Assembly (NCBI RefSeq): GCF_006715765.1
Contig: NZ_VFNV01000001.1
Location: 1,798,001 to 1,862,000 of the forward strand
Direction of reading: 5' to 3'
Length of the DNA stretch: 64,000 nt
Source of the DNA: Rarobacter incanus
GTDB lineage: Bacteria; Actinomycetota; Actinomycetes; Actinomycetales; Cellulomonadaceae
A program made the translations under genes and the position numbers. Positions 1 to 8,753 of this stretch are shown here, one piece after another (positions within the stretch are counted from its first letter, which is position 1; every line of letters begins with the position of its first letter). The notes under the pieces are model-generated. The model did not search any database, was not told where the DNA came from, and saw only the letters and a list, made by a program, of their open reading frames with translations.

Positions 1-3000
1 CCGGCAAGCAGTTCCACCTCGGCGATCGTCGCCGGTTCGCCGGTGCTGGTCGCCTCGATCACGATGCGGTAGCTGCTGTACGTCCCGGGGTCTTCCACCT
101 GGAAGGGCCTGGTTTGCGTGGCCCAGCGGAATTCCTGGTCAGAACGCGAATCAAGGGTCTTCCACGTGGTTCCGTCATTGGACCCCTGGAGCTTCCACGC
201 CTTGGGGGCCGCGCCGCTTGACGCGTTGGTCAGGGTGTAGCTCTGCACCGATGCCGCCACGGCCTTCGAGGCGAATGTGAGGGAAGCGGTCGCGGAGTTG
301 AGCGCGATTGACGTCGTCGACGAGTTGTCGACGAGCTTGTCGGTTGCGGTTCCATCACTCGCCTGGACAGTCGCGTAGTCCGGGCCGGTCACATCGACCA
401 GGGGCTGGGCGGACTGGGCGGTGAAGGTGCGCTCGCCCCACGTGGTCGGGGTCGCCGACATTTCGAACGACAGCGTGTGATCGCCCGCCGCGTTCAGGGC
501 GGCTTGAGACAGCGAGGCCGTTCCAAGGGATTCGCCATCCAGCGTGGCCGAGGCGATGTACACGTTATCGCGCGAGTTTGCGTTTGCATCGATGGTCAGG
601 TCGCCGTTTTCCCTGTGCACGACGACGTGGTCGTAGAGCGGGGAGCCGATCGTGAATTCGCCCGAGCCGAGCGAAAGCGGATAGAAGCCCAGGGAGGCGA
701 AGATCTGCCACGATGACATTTCGCCGTTGTCCTCATCGCCCGGGTAACCCTGTCCGATTTCGGAACCGACGAAGAGGCGCTGCATGACCTCGCGTACCGC
801 GGCCTGCGTCTTCGACGGCTTGCCCGCCGCCGCATAGATCCACGGGATGTGGTGGGATACCTGGTTGCTCATCCCGAATTCGCCCATCCGCACGTCGCGT
901 GCTTCGAGCATCTCGTGGATGACCCCGCCGTAACCACCCGGCTTGTCGGCCTTCTCCTGGGTGGTGAAGAACGCGTCGAGCTTGTCGATCAGGCCCTGCT
1001 GGCCGCCGTACAGGGCGGCCAGCCCCTCCACGTCGAAGGGAGCGTGGAAGGCGAAGTTCCAGCCGTTGGTTTCGGTGAATACGCCGCCCCAGACCTCGGG
1101 GTCGAACGACGCGGAAGCGGTTGCGAAGGCCCCCGAGCTTGTCTTGCCCTGGAAGAAGCCCGCGGTCGAGTCGAACATGTTGACGTAGTTCTTCGCGCGT
1201 TGGCGCAGGTAGGTCGCCTCCTGCGCGATTTGCGCGCGACGTGCTTGTGGCACCGCGGTGTCGGTTGCAAGCTTCGCGGCCATGTCTGCGAGCGCATTGT
1301 CGTTGATGTAACCCTCCAGCGCCCACGAAACCGATTCCGAGGTTGCCGTCGAGGTGTAGCCGACGAACTGCGACGTATTGAGACCCTTGCGGCCGGTCTG
1401 CGACTGAGGGGACACGACGGTGGCGTTCTTGAGCCCGGCGTCGTATGCCTCGAGCGCGGTAGCGGTGTCAATGGCTCCCGACGTGTACGCCTCGGCGAAG
1501 GACGCGTCCGAAGACGTGCCGGTCATCGAATCCGCGTAGCCGGGGGAGGACCAGCGTGCCACCCAGCCGCCTTCGCGGTACTGCTGCACAAACCCGTCTA
1601 CCAATTCCTCGGCAATGTCGGGGTAAAGGAACGAGTACAGCGGCCAGACGGTGCGGTACGTGTCCCAGAACCCGTTATTGACGTAGATCTTGCCGTCCTT
1701 GATCTGCGCGTTCGTCGTTGTCGCCGTCGCCGATCCGGTCGTAGCCAGCACCGGGGAGGCGTGCTTGTATTCGGGGGTGTTTGAGCCCAGCTGCGACACG
1801 TCCTCGAATTGGGAGTTCGGGTAGAGGTTGAGGCGGTACAGGTTGGAGTAGGTCGTCACCTTCTGGGCGTCCGTGGCGTTAGAATCCGCCAGGTCAATGA
1901 CCCCAAGGCGTGCGTTCCACGCGGCGCCGGCCGCCTGCCGGATCTGGTCGAACGTCTTGCCCGTCACCTCGCGGTCCAGGTTCAACTGCGCCTGGTCCTG
2001 GGAAATGAACGAGGTGGCGATCCGCAGCTCGACCTGCTTGTTGCCGTCCAACTGCACGACTGAAATTTTGCTCGCGGTGCGGTCCGTTCCGGCCGTCGTT
2101 GCGCTTGGAGCGGACGAGTACTTGCCTGCGATGAACATGCGCGTGGCACCGGAGCCGCCGTTCGGATCGACCCACCCGGTCACAGCGCCCGCGGCATCGA
2201 CCGTGAAGCTCCCCTGGCCGCCGACAATGTCGATGAGGGAACGCAGGGTTGTGTCGCCAGACTTGTTGTTGGTGTAGCGGATGATTGCGCCGTGGTCCGT
2301 GGGCGATATTTCGGTGCGCAGATTACCGCCGTCGAGCATCACCGAGTAGTAGTCGGGGCGCGCAATCTCGGTGTCGTGGGAGTATGTCTTGGCGCGCGAC
2401 GAGAGATTGCCGCTGCCGCCCGTGCCGGCCGTATCGGGCATGAAGACGACCTGGTTGCGGTCGCCCATCCACGGGCTCGGCTCGTGGGAGATGCCGAAGC
2501 CGTTGAGCTTATTGGCGCCCGTGGTCGAATCTACGTAGGTGGAGTTCTGATACGAGTATTCCCACCTGCTGGAGCTCGCATCCGTCATGGGGGTGAAGAA
2601 GTTGAAGCCGTTTGGCATCGCGGTGATCGGCAGGTTGTTCCCGCGCGAAAACTTGTCATTGGAATTGGTGCCACGGCGGGTGTCGACGTAGCTGACTAGG
2701 CCGGCGGAGGTGTCGCGGGCTGTCGCATCCGCGATCTTGATGTCATCTACCCAACCGGCAAACGCCGTGGTGGCGGATCCGTTGGGGTTGTCGTACGAGA
2801 TGAGGATCTTCTTGATAGTGCGGCCGGCCAGGCTACCGAGGTCCACGGTGACCTTGTTCCATTGGGAGCCGTACAGCGCCTTTTGCTCCCCGTAGGCGCT
2901 GGCCTTGAAGTCGAAACCGTTGGTGTCGACCAGGCCCTTCGACGACACCAACGTGTTGTCGTCGAGAACCAGGTCGAGCGCCGTGTAGGTCGCCGGATAC

Positions 3001-3905
3001 GTCAGGTCGGTCTCGTCGAGGATGGGGAAAATTGCGTACGACAACTGGGACGAGTCGCCGATGGCGATGTTCTGGTCATCGAAAAGCACCCCCGCACCCT
3101 TGGCCTCCCCCGCCGCGATGTGCGCACCGACGTATTGCATCGATGCCTTGCCGGTGAAACCAGCGTTGACTCGCGCGACCTTCGCGGAGACGGGGCCCGT
3201 GCTCACGGTGGTTTGGATCGGGGAAGGAGATGCCGCATTGGACGTTCCGTCCAGGATTTCCCAGTCGCCTAGCTGAATCATCGAATCGCCGTTGTTGGCG
3301 TCAATGGCGAGCCGGTAGTACGAATACGCGGTGTTGTTGTCGATGTTGTAGGTGAAAGTCGTCAGCTTCGGCGTCGAGGTGGGAAGCTGATCTGCCCGCG
3401 TGTCCAGGGTGTCCCACGAGCTACCGTCGGTGGATCCCTGCACCTTCCAGCTCTTCGGGTTTCGCGCCGGGGAGTCGTCCGCGGTGGTCATCTTGTATTG
3501 CTTCACTACCGCGGGGCTGCTCAACTGGTACTGCAACCATCCGGTGTTGGTCTTGACCAGCCATTTCGTGCTGCTCACGCCGTCCGCGGCTTTAGCAGCC
3601 CCCTCGTTTGGCAGGTTTTCGCCCGATGCGGTGACCGCGGAAACCAATCCGAGCAGGCTGCCCGCCGAGAATTTTTTCCCCGTCACGTTCGTTAATGCGC
3701 CGTAGGCGGTGCCCGTCAGGGGCTGCGCCTCGGAGGCCTCGAAGGAAGTCGAGAAGGTGCCACCCGTAGCGGGGGCAGCCTGCGCGATGGGTGTGGAAAT
3801 GCCCGCCATCGTAACGCCCAGGGCGATGCTGACGCCGAGGGAGATTGTGCGGGCGGAGCGGCCTGCGCGGCCGCGGATCCGCGGCTCGATGCGTTTTCTG
3901 TTCAC
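1..3905 (-). CDS. Secreted GH92 alpha-mannosidase with two discoidin domains (3' end beyond the window)
   Basis: Exo-alpha-mannosidase of glycoside hydrolase family 92, calcium-dependent enzymes that remove mannose from N-glycans or mannans; likely extracellular. The frame is open to the window edge (1301 codons seen, C-terminus missing). The GTG start at 3905 has AGGAG about 9 nt upstream. Residues 1-43 are a signal peptide (basic N-region, hydrophobic core, end AQA). A discoidin/F5-8C carbohydrate-binding domain lies at about 90-200, the GH92 region at about 400-1085 (FSRGNNLP near its start), and the family hallmark GYPGDEDNGEMSSWQIF at about 1050-1066. A second discoidin-like domain starts near 1130. 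A 14-bp inverted repeat lies about 80 bp upstream (see 3986). Family call is firm; linkage specificity cannot be read from the sequence. Confidence 0.93.
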   Translation of the reverse strand, partial: MNRKRIEPRIRGRAGRSARTISLGVSIALGVTMAGISTPIAQAAPATGGTFSTSFEASEAQPLTGTAYGALTNVTGKKFSAGSLLGLVSAVTASGENLPNEGAAKAADGVSSTKWLVKTNTGWLQYQLSSPAVVKQYKMTTADDSPARNPKSWKVQGSTDGSSWDTLDTRADQLPTSTPKLTTFTYNIDNNTAYSYYRLAIDANNGDSMIQLGDWEILDGTSNAASPSPIQTTVSTGPVSAKVARVNAGFTGKASMQYVGAHIAAGEAKGAGVLFDDQNIAIGDSSQLSYAIFPILDETDLTYPATYTALDLVLDDNTLVSSKGLVDTNGFDFKASAYGEQKALYGSQWNKVTVDLGSLAGRTIKKILISYDNPNGSATTAFAGWVDDIKIADATARDTSAGLVSYVDTRRGTNSNDKFSRGNNLPITAMPNGFNFFTPMTDASSSRWEYSYQNSTYVDSTTGANKLNGFGISHEPSPWMGDRNQVVFMPDTAGTGGSGNLSSRAKTYSHDTEIARPDYYSVMLDGGNLRTEISPTDHGAIIRYTNNKSGDTTLRSLIDIVGGQGSFTVDAAGAVTGWVDPNGGSGATRMFIAGKYSSAPSATTAGTDRTASKISVVQLDGNKQVELRIATSFISQDQAQLNLDREVTGKTFDQIRQAAGAAWNARLGVIDLADSNATDAQKVTTYSNLYRLNLYPNSQFEDVSQLGSNTPEYKHASPVLATTGSATATTTNAQIKDGKIYVNNGFWDTYRTVWPLYSFLYPDIAEELVDGFVQQYREGGWVARWSSPGYADSMTGTSSDASFAEAYTSGAIDTATALEAYDAGLKNATVVSPQSQTGRKGLNTSQFVGYTSTATSESVSWALEGYINDNALADMAAKLATDTAVPQARRAQIAQEATYLRQRAKNYVNMFDSTAGFFQGKTSSGAFATASASFDPEVWGGVFTETNGWNFAFHAPFDVEGLAALYGGQQGLIDKLDAFFTTQEKADKPGGYGGVIHEMLEARDVRMGEFGMSNQVSHHIPWIYAAAGKPSKTQAAVREVMQRLFVGSEIGQGYPGDEDNGEMSSWQIFASLGFYPLSLGSGEFTIGSPLYDHVVVHRENGDLTIDANANSRDNVYIASATLDGESLGTASLSQAALNAAGDHTLSFEMSATPTTWGERTFTAQSAQPLVDVTGPDYATVQASDGTATDKLVDNSSTTSIALNSATASLTFASKAVAASVQSYTLTNASSGAAPKAWKLQGSNDGTTWKTLDSRSDQEFRWATQTRPFQVEDPGTYSSYRIVIEATSTGEPATIAEVELLA

Positions 3906-3985
3906 GAGATTGCTCCTGCTGCTGTTGGATTGAACCGGTGAGATACGCCCATGTACCTCACTTCGCGCGAATATATCCAATTCGC

Positions 3986-3999
3986 TGACAACGCTGTCA
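3986..3999 (-). promoter_or_regulatory. LacI-type operator candidate upstream of the GH92 gene
   Basis: TGACAACGCTGTCA, arms TGACA/TGTCA around ACGC. It lies 81 bp upstream of the mannosidase start. On the minus strand it is followed about 13 nt later by GATATAT, a possible -10, so it would overlap the -35 region. Near-identical sites occur at 55118 and 59478 before the two beta-helix genes. LacI-family operators commonly have this central-CG palindromic form; the cognate regulator is not in the window. Confidence 0.6.
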
Positions 4000-4092
4000 C
4001 TTATCGCAAGTATTCAACCGTAAGCGCACAAAGTCAAGCCGGGTTTCGCCTCCGCCGGCGGGGGCCGATCGCGGGCGGATCATGGGCGCGGT

Positions 4093-4098
4093 TACGAT
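4093..4098 (+). promoter_or_regulatory. -10 box TACGAT of a probable leaderless transcript
   Basis: TACGAT is separated by 6 nt (ATTCGG) from the ATG at 4105 and there is no Shine-Dalgarno, so transcription probably begins at the start codon. Confidence 0.6.
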
Positions 4099-4104
4099 AT
4101 TCGG

Positions 4105-4797
4105 ATGCTTGAAAACCGTCCGTCACCCGGTGCGCCGCTCACTGCGAAGTCGGCAAGCGGAACCCGCCTCCAGGGTGCTCCCACGCCCACGGGCGCCGCG
4201 CGCGGGGACGCGCGCGCGAAGTTCGACCCCGAACTGATCGCGGGCGGCGACACCCGGAACGTGGTAGACGAATTCCGGCTGTGGACCGTTGACGCAATCC
4301 GCGACGAACTGGACGCGCGCGCCGCGGCCGCGCTCGCGGCGGGGCAGGGGCAACTGCAAATCGCGATCGAAAACTGGGGACACGACTTCAACATCGGTTC
4401 GGTGGTGCGCACCGCGAACGCCATGGGCGTGCGCCACGTGCATATCGTCGGTCGCCGTCGCTGGAACAAGCGCGGCGCCATGGTAACCGACCGCTATTTG
4501 CACGTGCACCATCACGAATCGATCGCCTCGCTGGTGGGGTGGGCGAGGGACTTCGACCTAGAGGTGATCGGAATCGACAACGTCCCCGGCTCGGAGGCGA
4601 TGGAGGGCTGGGCCCCGCCGCGATCCGCCCTCATGGTTTTTGGCGAAGAATCGCAGGGATTGAGCGACGAGGCCCGCCTCGCCGCCACGACTATCCGGCA
4701 TATAACGCAGTTCGGCTCCACACGTTCGATCAACGCCGGGGCGGCCGCGGCGGTCGCGATGTACCACTGGCGGCAGTTCAGGGCCACTGGCAGCTGA
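4105..4797 (+). CDS. TrmH/SpoU-family RNA 2'-O-methyltransferase
   Basis: SAM-dependent 2'-O-ribose methyltransferase of the SPOUT superfamily acting on tRNA or rRNA; 230 aa. The three SpoU motifs are present in order: N-x-x-NIGSVVRTANAMGV at about 97-111, LMVFGEESQGLS at about 177-188, and QFGSTRSINAGAAAA at about 203-217. Together they form the knotted cofactor pocket; the Asn and Arg of motif 1 are the usual catalytic residues. The N-terminal 60 residues are basic, low in complexity and not conserved-looking. The start is the ATG directly behind a leaderless-type -10 box. It converges on the next gene across a strong hairpin. The exact RNA target is not determinable. Confidence 0.88.
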   Translation: MLENRPSPGAPLTAKSASGTRLQGAPTPTGAARGDARAKFDPELIAGGDTRNVVDEFRLWTVDAIRDELDARAAAALAAGQGQLQIAIENWGHDFNIGSVVRTANAMGVRHVHIVGRRRWNKRGAMVTDRYLHVHHHESIASLVGWARDFDLEVIGIDNVPGSEAMEGWAPPRSALMVFGEESQGLSDEARLAATTIRHITQFGSTRSINAGAAAAVAMYHWRQFRATGS

Positions 4798-4800
4798 TCG

Positions 4801-4837
4801 CGGTGCCTGCCCGCTACATGGCCGCGGGCAGGCACCG
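4801..4837. terminator. Bidirectional hairpin terminator between convergent genes
   Basis: Perfect 14-bp stem (CGGTGCCTGCCCGC with its complement at 4824-4837) and a 9-nt loop, lying between the ends of the convergent genes at 4797 and 4854. There is no long T run. Confidence 0.7.
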
Positions 4838-4853
4838 ATGGGTATCTGCTTTC

Positions 4854-6854
4854 CTACCTGACCCGGATGGTCGTGCCCTTCTTGGCGGACAGAGCCGTCG
4901 CGTTACCGCCGTAGGACACGGTGATCTTGACCTTGCCGCGCTTGGTGAGCTTCTGCGACTTCACGGTTGCCTTCCCCGCCCGGGACAGCTTCTTGGTGAA
5001 CTTCTTGCTGCCCACCTTGACCGTGACCTTCCCCGTGCCGGCAGCCCCGCCGGCGCGCACGGTCACCGTTATCGTCGCGCGCTTGCCCTTGCGCACCTTC
5101 TTCTTTGCAAGTTTCACGCTGATGCTTGCTGCCGCCTTCTTCACCGGGGCGGTGGGCGTACCGCCTGCGTTGGTGCCGCCCGTGTCGGTTCCCCCGGACG
5201 CGGCTGCTGTGACGGCCGCGGTCGGGGCGGTCGTCAGGGGCGTAACGGTTGCATACTGCTTGACGGGGGTGACCGTGACCGTCAGCTGCGCCGCAAGGTC
5301 GGCCTGCGTCACCAGGTAGGTCTCGGCCGTCGCCCCCGGAATCGGTTCGCCGTTGCGGTTCCACTGGTAATCGAACGAGGTGGGCTCGTTGGTCCACTGG
5401 CCGGGGGTGACGGTAAGCGTCTGCCCCACCTGCGCGTTGCCGGAGATTGCGGGCACGACCGATGGGGTAGGTGCCTGCGGGCTCCCGATGGGGGAAACGA
5501 TCTCCGGAAGCGGAGTGGACGAGCCGCTGATCGATGAAAGCGCAACGTTGAGGTATGTCTCAGAGAGGAAACCGATGCCCCTTCCCACGGCCAACCCCTT
5601 GCCGGGCACCGACACGATCGCAATGACCGCTATCGCCAGGTAGTCATTGAACTGAGGGGTCACCTCGAGGGAATCGGACGTCGATAGCACCCGGGCCGTG
5701 GTCCCCAGATCCGCCATGGAATCGATCGCCGCCCACACGTAGCTGACGGAAACCTGGTCCTGGTCGAGCGCCGCGATCGCCGTCGGCAGCGTGACGTGTG
5801 CCGTCAGCGATTCGCCGTACACAGCGTTGCCCGTGACGTTCACGATCGGGGACAGGGTGGAGATGGAATCCGCATTCAGCACGGGTTCGATCGCGACCTC
5901 GAGCGGCGATTCGGCCCCGCTGGCCGATTCGGTCACCGTGACCAGGGATGAGCCTGCGGCCGCCGCGCCGCCAACGGTACCGTTCGCCGAGATGAGCGTG
6001 GGTCCCGGGGTCAATCCGCGCAGCGTAACCGAGTTTTCGGCGTCCGTCGCAACCGGGGTCGAAGTGCTGTAGAACGACGACGGTGACGTCGACTCGACGT
6101 CGGGTGACGCGTCGAACCCGGCTGCGCTCACGTGCACCGGGCGGCTGGTGCGCCACGCGGTTGAGTCGATCGTGATGGGTGCGGGGGAGGCCTCATCCAC
6201 CGGCGCGAATGTGCCGGAAGCGGAGCCCGGTGGCGCGGTGAACGTCGCGCCGTCCGAATACTGAGTGAAGTAGTCACCGTGCGCCCGCACCAATATCTGG
6301 AACGAGGCGCCGCTGACCACGGGCACGTACGTGGTGCCATCGGCGGCGGTTGGTGCCGCACCGCCTGCCGAGACGAATGGCATCTGCAGGCCCATATTCG
6401 ATGCGTACTGAACCGCCGCAAGCGTCACATCCGCCTGGGCGGGGCTTACGGTCACCGGGACAAGCACCGTGCTGGGCACGCTCACGGTGATGGCGGAGGC
6501 CCCCGCGGACGTTGTCACGGATTGGGTGATGACGCCGTCGGCGACAAATACGCCCGCCGCGGTGCTTAGCCCGATCTGATAGCACTGCGTCGGCAGTGCC
6601 GGAATTGTGAACTGGCCCGCTGCGTCGCTCGTGGCCGAGACGGAGGAGCCTGCGGAAACCTTCGCGTTGCACGCCACCGGCGTGTACGTCAGCACCTCGC
6701 CGGGAAGCGGCGCGCCGGAAACGGACGCGACCGTCACGACGAGTGGTGTGGGGGCGGCGAACGCTTGGGTGGGTTGCGCTCCGGCTAGCGCCACTGCGAC
6801 TGCCAGGCCCAAAGCGGGGCCGCAGCGCCGAGACCGGCGGGGATTGGATTGCAT
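4854..6854 (-). CDS. Secreted Ig-like repeat protein with Lys-rich C-terminal domain
   Basis: Unrecognised 666-aa exported protein. Residues 1-32 form a signal peptide (RRSRR, then a hydrophobic stretch ending TQAFAA). About 35-120 resembles a carboxypeptidase-regulatory/SpaA-like beta domain (LPGEVLTYTP...DAAGQFTIPAL). About 465-550 is an Ig-like module (VGQTLTVTPGQW, YQWNRNG, the common actinobacterial form). A Gly/Thr linker leads to a final 85-residue beta-type domain dense in Lys. No LPXTG, no TM anchor at the C-terminus and no enzyme motif. ATG start with AAGAAGG about 6 nt upstream. Likely a surface adhesin or matrix protein; the basic end may hold it on the anionic wall (inference). 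Confidence 0.8.
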   Translation of the reverse strand: MQSNPRRSRRCGPALGLAVAVALAGAQPTQAFAAPTPLVVTVASVSGAPLPGEVLTYTPVACNAKVSAGSSVSATSDAAGQFTIPALPTQCYQIGLSTAAGVFVADGVITQSVTTSAGASAITVSVPSTVLVPVTVSPAQADVTLAAVQYASNMGLQMPFVSAGGAAPTAADGTTYVPVVSGASFQILVRAHGDYFTQYSDGATFTAPPGSASGTFAPVDEASPAPITIDSTAWRTSRPVHVSAAGFDASPDVESTSPSSFYSTSTPVATDAENSVTLRGLTPGPTLISANGTVGGAAAAGSSLVTVTESASGAESPLEVAIEPVLNADSISTLSPIVNVTGNAVYGESLTAHVTLPTAIAALDQDQVSVSYVWAAIDSMADLGTTARVLSTSDSLEVTPQFNDYLAIAVIAIVSVPGKGLAVGRGIGFLSETYLNVALSSISGSSTPLPEIVSPIGSPQAPTPSVVPAISGNAQVGQTLTVTPGQWTNEPTSFDYQWNRNGEPIPGATAETYLVTQADLAAQLTVTVTPVKQYATVTPLTTAPTAAVTAAASGGTDTGGTNAGGTPTAPVKKAAASISVKLAKKKVRKGKRATITVTVRAGGAAGTGKVTVKVGSKKFTKKLSRAGKATVKSQKLTKRGKVKITVSYGGNATALSAKKGTTIRVR

Positions 6855-7018
6855 GCTTGCCTTCTTTGGTTAGAGCAAATGTGACGAAGCGGACATCCCG
6901 CCTCAAAGGCAACTTTATATGCGAACGTGGTAAACGCACCCATTCGGGACGAAATTCGCGATGCGCGTTCGGGTACTACGGCCCACCCGCAATCGCGGGT
7001 TTTCTGGGATACTGGTGG

Positions 7019-7032
7019 TGATCCATTGATCA
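7019..7032. promoter_or_regulatory. Palindrome TGATC-CATT-GATCA in the fba leader
   Basis: Perfect 5-bp arms around a 4-nt centre, 26 bp before the aldolase start and just after a GATACT box at about 7008. A possible operator; a chance palindrome cannot be excluded. Confidence 0.3.
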
Positions 7033-7057
7033 CGACATCTCTACAGGAGCGCCACAG

Positions 7058-8077
<1,020 letters not shown>

Positions 8078-8118
8078 TTTACCCGCCGCGGTAGCGCCTA
8101 GCGTTCCGCGTCGATGAC

Positions 8119-8160
8119 AAGCGTGGGGGCCGTCAGCCAAAGCTGGCGGCCCCCACGCTT
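8119..8160 (+). terminator. Hairpin terminator after fba
   Basis: Long stem AAGCGTGGGGGCCG-T-CAGC pairing with GCTG-G-CGGCCCCCACGCTT, one G-U wobble, 4-nt loop. It lies 40 nt after the aldolase stop. No T tract. Confidence 0.75.
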
Positions 8161-8209
8161 GCGCAAACGCTCTATTTCGGTGAGTCGGGCGGCGCGGTCG
8201 CGGAGCCCC

Positions 8210-8539
8210 CTATTCGACGATTTCCACCAGGTCCGCGGTGGACGTCACCTCTAACAGGAACTTGACCGTGGGCGGCACGTGCAGCAGGCGCGGCCGCGCC
8301 GGAGCCGCTAACGCGATCTTGGAAACGAAGGCCACGCCGAACGAGTCCATGAAGGTGACGTGCCGCAGGTCGAAAGTGACGGGGAGCGCGGACGAGGTGG
8401 CCTCGTTCATCGCTGCATTGAATTCCCCTGTGAGGCTCGCGTCTATCTCGCCGGACAGCACTATCCGCAACTCATCGCGTTGAACCAGGATATGGAGCGA
8501 CCCGGCCCCCGCGGCCGCGCCGGAATCCACGCCGTGCAT
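8210..8539 (-). CDS. STAS-domain anti-sigma factor antagonist (RsbV/SpoIIAA-like)
   Basis: 109-aa STAS protein of the partner-switching type: unphosphorylated, such proteins bind an RsbW-like kinase/anti-sigma factor and release the sigma factor. LRIVLSGEIDASLTGEF is the typical beta-strand/helix start, and HVTFMDSFGVAF holds the conserved phospho-acceptor Ser (family form MDSSG; the second Ser is Phe here). Start chosen at 8539 because GGAGG lies 7-8 nt upstream; about 50 residues of open frame further upstream look non-coding. Divergent from the phosphatase/kinase fusion at 8754, its likely regulator. Confidence 0.85.
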   Translation of the reverse strand: MHGVDSGAAAGAGSLHILVQRDELRIVLSGEIDASLTGEFNAAMNEATSSALPVTFDLRHVTFMDSFGVAFVSKIALAAPARPRLLHVPPTVKFLLEVTSTADLVEIVE

Positions 8540-8739
8540 ATTGCTACCTCCAGGAACTTCCACATCGAACAATCTACGACGATAGGGCACCCGTTCGCTC
8601 CCCGGAAGGGGTGCGACGGAAGGTGACGGCAGCCAGAACGAGGGGTGGTGCAGATCGACGCCGCATGAGAACATGCAGTCACACCGCATCACCTAGGGAC
8701 ACCATCGGCGCTGCCCGCTGGGCCCGGACCGTCAATCGA

Positions 8740-8748
8740 TAGGATAAT
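8740..8748 (+). promoter_or_regulatory. -10 region TAGGATAAT of a probable leaderless transcript
   Basis: TAGGAT (8 nt before the start) overlaps GATAAT (5 nt before the start) ahead of the GTG at 8754. No Shine-Dalgarno is present. Confidence 0.55.
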
Positions 8749-8753
8749 TCCCT

